Source of the DNA: RGIG426 sp045639905
GTDB taxonomy: Bacteria; Bacillota; Clostridia; Oscillospirales; Acutalibacteraceae
Direction of reading: 5' to 3'
DNA length: 64,000 nt
Assembly (NCBI GenBank): GCA_045639905.1
Contig: JAZUDZ010000050.1
Span: forward strand, 1-64,000
Within the stretch, counting starts at the first letter, position 1, and each line of letters begins with the position of its first letter. The notes below the pieces were generated by a model. It had not been told where the DNA came from. It worked only from the letters and a program-made list of their open reading frames with translations, and did not search any database. Below, one piece after another: positions 34,739 through 43,095 of this stretch. The position numbers and the translations under genes are program-made.

Positions 34739-36352
34739 TTATTCTCCTTTTAAATCAATCTGAATCCCGCTGGCCATACTTTCCCGTAGGAATGCGGACA
34801 AGGGGTCATTTTCTTCTGTTTCGACTTTCTTCGTCAACTGAAACGCGAGACGGTATTGTGTGCCGGTCACGCGGGCTATGGCATCACATATAATCTTGGA
34901 ATTGCCGTCCTTCTTAATCAGTTCCTGCGTCAAAGCCAAATCCGATTGGATTACAACATAATCCTCGGATATATATGCACTTGATTCCGCCACCATGCCG
35001 TACAGCGGTGGGTTTTCCTCCGAAAGAATTTGAACTACTTCCGGCCACTGCAAAAACGGAGTCTTTTCCTTTGCCTTCATCGGTTTTTGCGGTTTCGGCG
35101 CTTCCGGCTTTTCCTCTGACGGGGGTGGTGTCACGGGTTTTGTCGTCGGCTCGGAAACCGTTTTTTGCGTGGTTTCTTTCGCCGGAGCCAGTGTTCCGGT
35201 CGCCATTCCGCCTTTTACCATCTGCTCCAAAGCCTTAACACGTCTCAGCAAAGATTCCGATCCGGAATCCAACGCCGGTGTACAAAGTTTCATAAAGGTC
35301 ATTTCCATTTCCAGTCGTCTGGAAACACCGCCGCGCAGACGGCTGTATGACTTTTGTAAGATATCCAGGCTATACAAAACCTGTTCCATCGTAAAGTTCT
35401 CGGCCATAGCCTCAAGAGCTTCCAATTCATGTTTCGGAAGAATAATGAGTTCTCCCGGGTTCGGGACCTGTTTGCAAATCATCATCTGTCGGAAAAAGTC
35501 CAGGCATTCGGAACACAAACGCTCCATATCTTTCGAGGCGTTATGCAAACGGTCGATGATGGAAAGAGCCGCACCGCCGTCCTGCTTGATCATGGCGTCC
35601 GCCAGTTCAAACATATGCTCACGTCCGGCCAGTCCCGCCACTTCCGTAACCACTTCAATCGTCACATGATTACCGCGGGAAACACACTGTTCCAAAATGG
35701 ACAAGGCATCACGCATACCGCCATCCGCCAAGCGAGCCAGCATCTGGGCGGCGTCATCATCCAGCGTAAAGTTTTCGGATTCGGCAATGGCCTGCATACG
35801 ATTGACGATATTCTCAACGGTGATTCGTCCGAAATCAAACCGCTGACAACGAGACAAAACCGTTTCCGGCAGAGCCTGCACTTCCGTTGTGGCCAAAATG
35901 AAAATAACATGTGCCGGAGGTTCTTCCAGCGTTTTAAGCAGAGCGTTAAACGCGTTGCGGGTAATCATATGCGCTTCATCGATAATGTAAACACGATATT
36001 TCGCAACAGACGGCATAAAAGCCACTTCATCACGAAGTTCACGCGCATCGTCCACACCGTTATTGGAAGCAGCATCCATTTCCACGACGTCCAATATCGA
36101 CCCGTCGTCAATTCCACGGCAAATTTCACACTCGCCACATGGATTACCGTCAACCGGATGCAAACAGTTTACGGCCTTTGCCAGAATTTTGGCGCAAGAT
36201 GTTTTTCCGGTGCCGCGAGATCCGACGAACAAGTAGGCATGTGCCAAGCGACCGGTACTGACTTCATTGCAAAGTGCTTTTGTAACCGTTTCCTGTCCCA
36301 CAACTTCCGAAAATGTTTGCGGTCTCCATTTGCGATATAACACTTGATACAC
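34739..36352 (-). CDS. dnaX: DNA polymerase III subunits gamma/tau
   Basis: A 537-residue clamp-loader ATPase. It opens with the family start YQVLYRKWRPQTFSEVVGQ; Walker A VGSRGTGKTS, a four-Cys zinc module (CLHPVDGNPCGECEIC), DEAHM and sensor 1 LATTE. The Pro/Lys-rich linker (about 370-430) leads to a tau C-terminal domain. The start is GTG at 36352, with AAAGGAGG upstream. The SRP RNA terminator's T run ends right at this SD, so dnaX may depend on read-through from the SRP RNA promoter; no other promoter is evident in between. Confidence 0.95.
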   Translation of the reverse strand: MYQVLYRKWRPQTFSEVVGQETVTKALCNEVSTGRLAHAYLFVGSRGTGKTSCAKILAKAVNCLHPVDGNPCGECEICRGIDDGSILDVVEMDAASNNGVDDARELRDEVAFMPSVAKYRVYIIDEAHMITRNAFNALLKTLEEPPAHVIFILATTEVQALPETVLSRCQRFDFGRITVENIVNRMQAIAESENFTLDDDAAQMLARLADGGMRDALSILEQCVSRGNHVTIEVVTEVAGLAGREHMFELADAMIKQDGGAALSIIDRLHNASKDMERLCSECLDFFRQMMICKQVPNPGELIILPKHELEALEAMAENFTMEQVLYSLDILQKSYSRLRGGVSRRLEMEMTFMKLCTPALDSGSESLLRRVKALEQMVKGGMATGTLAPAKETTQKTVSEPTTKPVTPPPSEEKPEAPKPQKPMKAKEKTPFLQWPEVVQILSEENPPLYGMVAESSAYISEDYVVIQSDLALTQELIKKDGNSKIICDAIARVTGTQYRLAFQLTKKVETEENDPLSAFLRESMASGIQIDLKGE

Positions 36353-36369
36353 GGATGCTTCCTCCTTTC

Positions 36370-36528
36370 AAAAAAAGACCACACGCTCCCTCGGGCATAC
36401 GAATGAACAGGTATCTTGCGGCACACGGAAACAGCCGCTTAATGCTGCTCGGTTCCCCGCCTGACATGGTTCACAGCGCACCGTCGCACAAGGCCCGCTC
36501 ATCCGTACGCCCCAAAGAACGTGGGTCT
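36370..36528 (-). ncRNA. ffs: Signal recognition particle RNA (small type)
   Basis: The conserved domain IV loop is visible: TCAGGCGGGGAACCGAGCAGC (symmetric and asymmetric loops around a tetraloop), equivalent to TCAGGtcc-GGAA-ggaAGCAGC of 4.5S RNA. The ends pair over a long distance (AGACCcACG with CGTGtGGTCT, GGGCGTACGGATGA with TTCATTCGTATGCCC), and the terminal stem followed by seven T doubles as terminator. Length about 155 nt, without an obvious Alu domain. Location before dnaX is common in Firmicutes. Confidence 0.92.
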
Positions 36529-36533
36529 ATGGT

Positions 36534-36562
36534 ATTATACCCTATTCCCGCTCCCTTTTCAA
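36534..36562 (-). promoter_or_regulatory. Promoter of the SRP RNA
   Basis: TTGAAA (36557-36562), 17 bp, TATAAT (36534-36539) on the minus strand; predicted start near 36528 agrees with the RNA 5' end. Confidence 0.85.
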
Positions 36563-36711
36563 CTACAGAATGTCGTGATTTAGGACAAATCTTGTCTCCC
36601 CGCAATACACACAGCTCTGTTCGCCTCTTACACGTTATTTTTTTCGCCTTTGCGGATTTTTCTTATGAGCAAAATCATTTTCATTGCGAAAAAGCCAACT
36701 GCGTGGGTATC

Positions 36712-36748
36712 AAAAAGCACCCGCCGTCAAAAACGGCAGGTGCTTTTT
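36712..36748 (-). terminator. Terminator of amino-acid transporter 2
   Basis: AAAAAGCACCTGCCGT pairs with ACGGCGGGTGCTTTTT (one mismatch) just after the ATPase stop. The remaining sequence between here and the SRP promoter (36563-36711) shows nothing I can support. Confidence 0.88.
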
Positions 36749-36754
36749 CAGGTG

Positions 36755-37525
36755 TCATTCACCCAGAATATTTTCCATAGAATGCCGCAAAAATGTTCTG
36801 AGTCTCTCCGATTTCGGGTTTTCGAACACATCCTTGGCGTTTCCCATTTCCTCAATAATGCCCTTGTCGATAAAAATAACCTTATCGGCAACATTCTTGG
36901 CAAATTCCATTTCATGCGTGACGACAATCATGGTAGAGTCTGCGCCCTTAAGGCCGCGGATAACACGCAAAACCTCTCCGGTCAATTCCGGATCCAGCGC
37001 GCTGGTCGGTTCGTCAAAACACAAGATATCCGGGCTCAAAGCCAATGCACGGGCAATAGCCACACGCTGTTGCTGACCGCCGGACAGGTTGCATGGATAT
37101 AAATCCCGTTTCTCCGTCAAATCGACTTTTTTCAGCAACTCGTTTGCTTTTTGTTCGATTTCTTCCGGTGTTCCGGTTTTCAGCAATTTCGGTGCGAGCA
37201 TAATGTTTTCATAAACACTGTACTGCGGGAACAGGTTAAAAGACTGGAACACCAGTCCGAAATGCAGTCGGCAGTTGCGAAGCTCCGCTTCACTCATTTT
37301 ACGATTGACAGCAGCGTCATAGATTAGATTTCCATTAACGTAAATCTGGCCCTCGTCGGCAAAATCCAAAAAATCCAAACAACGAAGCAATGTGGTTTTT
37401 CCTCCGCCGGAAGATCCGATGATGGCCAAAACCTCACCTTTTCCCAAGGAGAAGTCGATTCCCTTGAGCACTTCTTTTTTGCCGAAGCTTTTTCGAAGTC
37501 CTTTGACTTCCAAAGCAACACTCAT
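36755..37525 (-). CDS. Polar amino-acid ABC transporter ATPase (system 2)
   Basis: A 256-residue GlnQ-type ATPase: Walker A GSSGGGKTTLLR, Q-loop LVFQSFNLFPQ, signature LSGGQQQRVAI, Walker B ILCFDEPTSALD, HEMEFA switch. Last gene of SBP-permease-ATPase. Paralogue of system 1 but with clear differences, for example an insertion VNGNLIYDAAVNRKMSEAE before the Q-loop. Substrate not deducible; the family also includes cystine and glutamine importers. Confidence 0.93.
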   Translation of the reverse strand: MSVALEVKGLRKSFGKKEVLKGIDFSLGKGEVLAIIGSSGGGKTTLLRCLDFLDFADEGQIYVNGNLIYDAAVNRKMSEAELRNCRLHFGLVFQSFNLFPQYSVYENIMLAPKLLKTGTPEEIEQKANELLKKVDLTEKRDLYPCNLSGGQQQRVAIARALALSPDILCFDEPTSALDPELTGEVLRVIRGLKGADSTMIVVTHEMEFAKNVADKVIFIDKGIIEEMGNAKDVFENPKSERLRTFLRHSMENILGE

Positions 37526-37537
37526 CGTTTCTCCTCC

Positions 37538-38254
37538 TTATACCTCAAAATAACTCAAACTTTTTTCAATTTTTCCGAACAAGATGGTCAGAATACCGCT
37601 GAACACAAGGTAATAAATACCGGTAAAGAACAACGGCCAAATCTGGCCGGAAATTCCGTGCGATCCTTTCATGAAAGCCTGGCCGGCCCAAATCACTTCC
37701 TGCAAAGCAATAATACGGGCCAGGGATGTGTCTTTCACAAGCGTAATGATTTCGTTGGACATCGGCGGCAAGATTTGCTTAATCATTTGCTTCAGTTTTA
37801 CCTTAAAGAAAATCTGTGAACGGGATAAACCGAGAACCATACCGGCTTCCTGCTGTCCTCTGGGAATGCTCTGAATGCCGCCGCGGAAAATTTCCGAAAA
37901 ATAGCAGGCATAGTTAAAGACAAAGGCAACACAAGCGGCCAAAAAACGGCCGGCTTCTCCTCCACCCCAAATGTTGTTTCCCAAAACCAAGCCCGGGAAA
38001 AAGAAGATGATTAGAAGCTGAATCATCAGCGGAGTTCCGCGCACAATCCAAACTATCACACGAAACAAAATACTGACCGGTTTAAACTTGGCGGTTGTCC
38101 CGAACATGATTAAAAGACCCAGCGGGATAGCCCCGATGAGCGTTATGGCGAACAATTTGAGTGTTTGCAGAAAGCCCGTATTCAAAGCGGCAAATACCGT
38201 CGGGAACTGTTCGGCAAATTGAGAAAAATTAAAAAAAGCTGCGGCTGTTGTCAT
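37538..38254 (-). CDS. Polar amino-acid ABC transporter permease (system 2)
   Basis: A 238-residue permease of the HisM family. The EAA coupling motif reads RGQQEAGMVLGLSRSQIF; other segments are RGTPLMIQLL and SNEIITLVKDTSL. Start chosen at ATG 38254 (MTTAAAFFNF) since AAGGG lies about 8 nt upstream; the further upstream in-frame TTG has no SD. About 85 bp separate it from the SBP gene. Confidence 0.9.
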   Translation of the reverse strand: MTTAAAFFNFSQFAEQFPTVFAALNTGFLQTLKLFAITLIGAIPLGLLIMFGTTAKFKPVSILFRVIVWIVRGTPLMIQLLIIFFFPGLVLGNNIWGGGEAGRFLAACVAFVFNYACYFSEIFRGGIQSIPRGQQEAGMVLGLSRSQIFFKVKLKQMIKQILPPMSNEIITLVKDTSLARIIALQEVIWAGQAFMKGSHGISGQIWPLFFTGIYYLVFSGILTILFGKIEKSLSYFEV

Positions 38255-38339
38255 GAAAACACCCTTCCGAAAAGCGTACAAAACAGAGAACACAGCGTGC
38301 TCCCTGTTTTGTGTCGTGTGTGTAATTGATACTCAGTGT

Positions 38340-39158
38340 TTAGGCATTCGGATCAATAATAGAAGCCTGAACGCCGTATTTTTCAGCAATCTTCATTGTG
38401 GTACCGTCAGCATATGCTTTGGCCAAGAATTCGTTCAGTTTCTCAGCTAAGTCAGAGCCCTGACGGAAACCGGCACCATATTTCTCGCTGTTCAAGCCAA
38501 TGGTGTAGGTCAATTTCTCATAACCGGTGCCTTCACCGACCATGGCAGCAGCCATCAAGCTGTCGATAATGGCGGCATCGGCGGTACCGGAAGCAACTTC
38601 CATCAAAGCATCCGCCTGGGTGGCAACCGGTGTGTTTTTGAAGCCGTTGGCTTCTGCTTCTTTCATGCCGGCAGAACCGTTTTCAACAGCGAAAGACAAT
38701 TCCTTGCAGGCTTCAACAGACTGATATTTGTCAGCAACGTCTTTGTTGACAACGACTACCTGAGCGTTGTTGCAATAGGCTTTGGAGCAAGCCATGGAGG
38801 ACAGCACTTCGTCGGTCAGGGTCATGCCGTTCCAGACACAGTCAATGTTTTTGTTGTTGAGTTCCAGGATTTTGTTATCCCAGTCAATCTCGATGAATTC
38901 CACTTCGCTCACACCGAGGTACTTACCGAACTCACGGCCCATATCGGCATCAAAACCGATCCAGTTGCCGTCTTTGTCTTTGTAGTCCATGGGTTCAAAA
39001 TCGGTAATACCGACAATGAGTTTGCCCTGGGCTTTGACATATTCGGAATCCGTCTGAGCGGCTTTCGAAGTTTCTTCCGTACCGTTCTTCGCCGTACAAC
39101 CGGCAAAGCAGAGAACCATCATCAGGATGGCACAAGTAATGGCAATAAAGCGTTTCAT
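38340..39158 (-). CDS. Amino-acid-binding lipoprotein (system 2)
   Basis: A 272-residue SBP family 3 lipoprotein: lipobox CFAGC, then LIVGITDFEPMDYKDKDG, WIGFDADMGREFGK, NKNIDCVWNGMTLTDE. The usual Arg after MTLTDE-x is replaced by Val (TDEVLSS), so the carboxylate contact may differ from system 1. First gene of the operon. A palindrome at 39212-39229 lies in its upstream region. Confidence 0.9.
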   Translation of the reverse strand: MKRFIAITCAILMMVLCFAGCTAKNGTEETSKAAQTDSEYVKAQGKLIVGITDFEPMDYKDKDGNWIGFDADMGREFGKYLGVSEVEFIEIDWDNKILELNNKNIDCVWNGMTLTDEVLSSMACSKAYCNNAQVVVVNKDVADKYQSVEACKELSFAVENGSAGMKEAEANGFKNTPVATQADALMEVASGTADAAIIDSLMAAAMVGEGTGYEKLTYTIGLNSEKYGAGFRQGSDLAEKLNEFLAKAYADGTTMKIAEKYGVQASIIDPNA

Positions 39159-39211
39159 TTCATAAACCCCATTTCAAAATTGATTTCATATTGGATTGTA
39201 TACACTTTATC

Positions 39212-39229
39212 ACTTTACCATAGTAAAGT
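39212..39229. promoter_or_regulatory. Palindromic operator candidate
   Basis: ACTTTAC-CATA-GTAAAGT, a perfect 7-bp inverted repeat, about 55 bp upstream of the SBP start and within a plausible minus-strand promoter (TTTACT, 17 bp, TAAAGT). Regulator unknown. Confidence 0.55.
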
Positions 39230-39296
39230 AAATGTAAAAATCGTCCTTTGTTTTTGTACTTTCCGCCACATCCGATTGTGACTGCAAAAATGTATC

Positions 39297-39326
39297 TTTA
39301 CAAACCATCCCGGCTTGGTCTATAAT
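39297..39326 (+). promoter_or_regulatory. Promoter of the THF riboswitch-folT unit
   Basis: TTTACA (39297-39302), 18 bp, TATAAT (39321-39326) right before the aptamer. Confidence 0.75.
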
Positions 39327-39330
39327 TTAG

Positions 39331-39447
39331 CCGCAGCCGAAGAGCTGCCCAGAGTAGAAACGTACGCGTTAAGTGCTGTGCTGAACGGGGAGTTGTCAGC
39401 CGGACGAAAAGAAATTCTTGCGGTGTACGGTTCGCATCCCGCTGCGG
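39331..39447 (+). ncRNA. Tetrahydrofolate riboswitch (folT type)
   Basis: Closing stem CCGCAGC/GCTGCGG. The core has AGAGTAG, GCGTTAAGTG, GGAGTTGTC, GCGGTGTACGG-like and TTCGCATCCC segments, matching the known THF-I consensus in order (GAGAGUAG, GCGUUAAGUG, GGGAUGUCG, GGUG, GCAUCC). It sits in front of an ECF folate S component, the standard target. Confidence 0.93.
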
Positions 39448-39465
39448 TATAATATGAAGATTTAT

Positions 39466-39512
39466 CTCCTTATTATGCCCGAAACCTCGGGATCACGATA
39501 AGGAGGTTTTTT
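39466..39512 (+). promoter_or_regulatory. Expression platform hiding the folT SD
   Basis: CTCCTTAT (39466-39473) pairs with ATAAGGAG (39498-39505), which is the folT Shine-Dalgarno, and six T follow (39507-39512). The hairpin can mask the SD and could also end transcription. Confidence 0.75.
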
Positions 39513-39515
39513 ATT

Positions 39516-40049
39516 ATGCAAAACAGAAAAACGATTCCCATAGCCATTTTGTGTGTGATGGGTATGCTGACAGCCATGGAAGTGGTTTTGGAACGTGTGG
39601 TGGCCATCAACGTTCTGACATTCAAAATCAATTTGGCTTTTATCCCAATGGCGGTAGCCGCTTACCTGTACGGTCCCGTCGGAGGAGCGGTCGTCTACGG
39701 TCTCGGAGACATCATCGGCACATTGCTCTTTCCGGTCGGCGCATACAACCCTTTGTTTACGCTGACAAATGTTCTGATCGGCATTTTATACGGCTTGTGT
39801 CTTCGCGGAGAACTGAAAATATGGAAAATTGCCATCGGTCCCATCATAGCAAGAACCGTCGGCACACTGGGACTGAATGCCCTGTGGATTTACATCTTCT
39901 TCATCAAAGGAAAAAAAGGATATTGGGCCTTCCTGCTGACACGCGTTCCCGAAGCCGCCATTATGCTTGCGGCCGAACTCATCATCTTAATTCCCTTGTT
40001 CATGGGCTGTCGAAACTGGCTGAATCACCTGAAATATTCCAAAACCTAA
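39516..40049 (+). CDS. folT: Folate ECF transporter S component
   Basis: A 177-residue integral membrane protein with about five to six hydrophobic helices. It binds folate for an energy-coupling-factor importer; the shared EcfAA'T module is not in the window. Features: FKINLAFIPMAVAAYLYGP and GDIIGTLLFPVGAYNPLFT, typical of ECF S components. The THF riboswitch directly upstream is the best evidence for folate as substrate. It is convergent with mscL through a shared terminator. Confidence 0.93.
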   Translation: MQNRKTIPIAILCVMGMLTAMEVVLERVVAINVLTFKINLAFIPMAVAAYLYGPVGGAVVYGLGDIIGTLLFPVGAYNPLFTLTNVLIGILYGLCLRGELKIWKIAIGPIIARTVGTLGLNALWIYIFFIKGKKGYWAFLLTRVPEAAIMLAAELIILIPLFMGCRNWLNHLKYSKT

Positions 40050-40062
40050 GAATGCAAAAAAT

Positions 40063-40098
40063 AACGGACTTGAGAAAATTCATTCTCAAGTCCGTTTT
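40063..40098. terminator. Bidirectional terminator between folT and mscL
   Basis: AACGGACTTGAGAA pairs with TTCTCAAGTCCGTT; T-rich on the plus side. Confidence 0.85.
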
Positions 40099-40105
40099 CT
40101 TGTTC

Positions 40106-40555
40106 TTATTCTTCTTCCGGTTCGCCGGCCATTTTCTTCATCAAACGACGTATGTCTTTGACGACATCTTCGGCGGTCTCGGCAGGAGCTTCTTCTTCCA
40201 CAGCTTCTTCTTTCTTGGCGGTCATTTCCTTAAGCTTCATAAAGGCTTTAAGGACAATGAAAATTACCAAAGCAACAATCAGAAAGTCGATGATGTTCTG
40301 AATGAACAGACCATAGCGAAGGGCGCTTTCGGCAATCTCGGTACCGTCAGCCGCGACCGAAGCGGGGGTAATCACCCATTTCCAATCGGCAACGCTGGCA
40401 CCACCGACAAGCAGGCTGATAAGCGGCATGATGATGTCGTCAACCAAACTGGAAACGATTTTGCCGAAGGCACCGCCGATAACAACGGCGACAGCCATAT
40501 CGATCACATTGCCTTTAAGGGCAAATTCTTTAAATTCCTGAATAAATTTTTTCAT
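40106..40555 (-). CDS. mscL: Large-conductance mechanosensitive channel
   Basis: A 149-residue osmotic safety valve forming a pentamer. N-terminal amphipathic helix FIQEFKEFALKGNV, TM1 AVAVVIGGAFGKIVSSLVDDIIMP, TM2 IIDFLIVALVIFIVLKAF and an acidic C-terminal helix (EEAVEEEAP). Normal size. Its own SD GGAGAG precedes the ATG. Confidence 0.96.
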   Translation of the reverse strand: MKKFIQEFKEFALKGNVIDMAVAVVIGGAFGKIVSSLVDDIIMPLISLLVGGASVADWKWVITPASVAADGTEIAESALRYGLFIQNIIDFLIVALVIFIVLKAFMKLKEMTAKKEEAVEEEAPAETAEDVVKDIRRLMKKMAGEPEEE

Positions 40556-40613
40556 AATGTTTTCTCTCCTCCATTATTTTTTGCATATGCATTATAACAA
40601 GGATTTCATAGAA

Positions 40614-43034
40614 TTACAATGCTTTTTCTTCGAACCTGTCCACTCGGTACCCCGCCTGTTCAATGGCAAAACAGATGGTTTTTTCGGAAACGGCCGTGTC
40701 GGCTATAACGGTACCTGTTTCCAGATTAATATCAGCCAATACTTTCACCTCTTCCAAGGCCTTTTTTACGCGGGCCACACAGTGTTCACACATCATCCCG
40801 CTGACATGCACTTTCACCCGACGGGATTCTTTCTTTTTCAGTTTCAGCATATTTTTCTCCTTATATCGATATAGTCTCAATGCATTGGTCACCACAAACA
40901 ACGAGGATAGGCTCATGGCCGCGGCCGCAATCATGGGACTGAGGGCCGGGCCTCCGAACGGAACAAGCACTCCGGCGGCAATCGGAATAGCCAAGCAATT
41001 ATAGAGCAGTGCCCAAAACAAATTTTGTTTAATAATACGAAGCGTCTGTTTGGAAAGACAAATCGCCGTAACCACATCCGACAGGCAGCTGCCCGTCAGG
41101 ACTACGTCGGCCGCATGAACGGAGACATCCGTTCCCGCTCCGATTGCCAGTCCGATGTCTGCCGCCGCCAAAGCGGGAGCATCGTTAACACCGTCCCCCA
41201 CCATTACACAAAAAGACGAGCATTCCCGAACACGGGAGACCTTTCCTTCCGGCATCAAAGCACCCTGCCAGTTCTCTATCCCGCACTGCCGTGCGACCTG
41301 TTTTGTACAGGCTTCATTGTCCCCGGAAAGCAGGCAGGTCGTAAATCCCATTTTGTGCAGTTCTTCTACGGCCGATCGGCTGTCCGCCCGAACGCTGTCC
41401 GAGAGGGCAATCACTCCGACTGCATTCTCCTCCGTACACAAAAATACAACGGTTTTTCCTTGCTGCCGTAAAACTTCCAAATCCGGTTGCATCGTTTCAA
41501 ACCCGATTTTTTCGTCAGCACCGGTATATGCCAAACTGCCGGCAAACCAAACCGTATCGTCCAGTTTTCCGGTAATTCCGCCGATGGTTTCCGAAACCGA
41601 TTCGGCAGCCGTCAGCGGAAGATTTCTTAAGTCGGCAGCGGTTTGTATAGCCCGAGCAAGAGGATGACCGGAATATGCCTCTAAAGAAGCTGCCTTTTGA
41701 AGTACCGTATCCGGATCTCCTATGATATCGGTCACAACCGGTTTCCCCTCCGTTACCGTTCCCGTCTTGTCCAAAAAGACAGTCTGCGCACGTCCCAGGT
41801 TTTCCAGCGTTTCGGCATTTTTAAACAAGATTCCCATTTGGGCACCCCGTCCCGTTGCCGCCATGATGGCCGTCGGTGTCGCCAGTCCCAAAGCACAGGG
41901 ACAGGAAATTACCAAAACGGACACAAACGCTTTTAAGGCGGCAGATGGTTTTTGCCCACTTAACAGCCAAATCCCACCGGCAAGTATTGCCAGCAAAACA
42001 ACAATCGGAACAAACCAGCGGCTGATCGTATCCGCCAGTCTGGCCACCGGTGCCTTGGACGCCGCCGCATCCTCCAGCATTCGCCGAATGCCCGACACCG
42101 CCGTCTGTTCGCCGACAGCTTCCACACGCACCTCGAAAGTGCCGAAACGGGAAAGACAACCCGCCGAAACACGGTCCCCGGGAGTTTTATCAACCGGCAT
42201 GCTTTCGCCGGTAAGCATGGACTCGTCAACAGAGCCTGTGCCGTTCACAAGCACTCCGTCTGCCGGAATGGCAGAACCTTCGCGAATTAATAGAATATCT
42301 CCCGTTTGTATGGTATCCGGCGACACCGTCACCCAGTCATTGTTCCGTTTAATAACCGCCGTTTCCGGAAGAAGTTTTGACAGACTTTCTATGGCGGACC
42401 CGGCCTGTTTCCGGCTGCGATTCTCCAGATACTTTCCAACAGAGACCAATGTCAAAATCATAGCGGACGATTCCAGGTATACATCCGTATAGGGTATTTT
42501 CGCAAACGCCATATACAATACGGCCCATATTCCGTAAAGACCGGAAACACCGGAGCCAATGGCAATCAAAGAATCCATCGTCGGCGCCAGTCGGCAAAGC
42601 GCTTTCCATCCGCTGATGAAAAAGCGGCGATTCAGGACCCATACCGCCGCTGCCAACACAAGCTGCAAGCTGGCGTTCCAAACGGTTCCATGCCACAAGG
42701 AAAGGCCAAAATGATGCCCCATGGAAACGAACATCAGCAAAGCCGTTAAAGCAACAGACAACCATAGTGTCCTGGTTTTTATGCCGTCTGAACGGTCCGT
42801 TGTTCCTTTTGGAACATCATATCCGGCCGAGCGAATGGCTCCTGTCAGGACAGACAAAACCATCTCTTCTTTTGCGGGATCCTCAAGCACACAAGTTAGG
42901 CTGTCGGTCAACAAGTTCACTGACAGATCCCGAACCCGCAAATCTTCCGTCAGGGCTTTCTTTGCGGCCGCCTCCACATGTGATACACAAGAAGCACAGG
43001 TCATACCGCTGATGGGAATTTGTATTCGTTTCAC
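40614..43034 (-). CDS. copA: Copper-exporting P1B ATPase with N- and C-terminal HMA domains
   Basis: An 806-residue Cu+ pump. N-terminal metal-binding domain with GMTCASC (Cys13/Cys16), eight membrane helices, the CPC motif in ISCPCALGLATPT, phosphorylation site DKTGTVTEGK, HP motif SGHPLARA, and GDGVNDAPAL. After the last helices there is a second HMA domain (last 68 residues, GMMCEHCVARV). Such a C-terminal copy resembles a fused CopZ chaperone and is unusual; it is joined by a basic KLKKKESRR linker. Start is GTG at 43034 because AAGGAGGG lies 7 nt upstream, and upstream residues do not look like protein. The LCP terminator sits just before it. Confidence 0.94.
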   Translation of the reverse strand: MKRIQIPISGMTCASCVSHVEAAAKKALTEDLRVRDLSVNLLTDSLTCVLEDPAKEEMVLSVLTGAIRSAGYDVPKGTTDRSDGIKTRTLWLSVALTALLMFVSMGHHFGLSLWHGTVWNASLQLVLAAAVWVLNRRFFISGWKALCRLAPTMDSLIAIGSGVSGLYGIWAVLYMAFAKIPYTDVYLESSAMILTLVSVGKYLENRSRKQAGSAIESLSKLLPETAVIKRNNDWVTVSPDTIQTGDILLIREGSAIPADGVLVNGTGSVDESMLTGESMPVDKTPGDRVSAGCLSRFGTFEVRVEAVGEQTAVSGIRRMLEDAAASKAPVARLADTISRWFVPIVVLLAILAGGIWLLSGQKPSAALKAFVSVLVISCPCALGLATPTAIMAATGRGAQMGILFKNAETLENLGRAQTVFLDKTGTVTEGKPVVTDIIGDPDTVLQKAASLEAYSGHPLARAIQTAADLRNLPLTAAESVSETIGGITGKLDDTVWFAGSLAYTGADEKIGFETMQPDLEVLRQQGKTVVFLCTEENAVGVIALSDSVRADSRSAVEELHKMGFTTCLLSGDNEACTKQVARQCGIENWQGALMPEGKVSRVRECSSFCVMVGDGVNDAPALAAADIGLAIGAGTDVSVHAADVVLTGSCLSDVVTAICLSKQTLRIIKQNLFWALLYNCLAIPIAAGVLVPFGGPALSPMIAAAAMSLSSLFVVTNALRLYRYKEKNMLKLKKKESRRVKVHVSGMMCEHCVARVKKALEEVKVLADINLETGTVIADTAVSEKTICFAIEQAGYRVDRFEEKAL

Positions 43035-43059
43035 GGTACTCCCTCCTTCCTGCAAAACG

Positions 43060-43091
43060 AAAAACCGGCAAAGCTTTCGCTCTGCCGGTTC
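43060..43091 (-). terminator. Terminator after the LCP gene
   Basis: GAACCGGCA pairs with TGCCGGTT and five T follow on the minus strand, immediately before the copA SD region. Confidence 0.8.
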
Positions 43092-43095
43092 ACTG

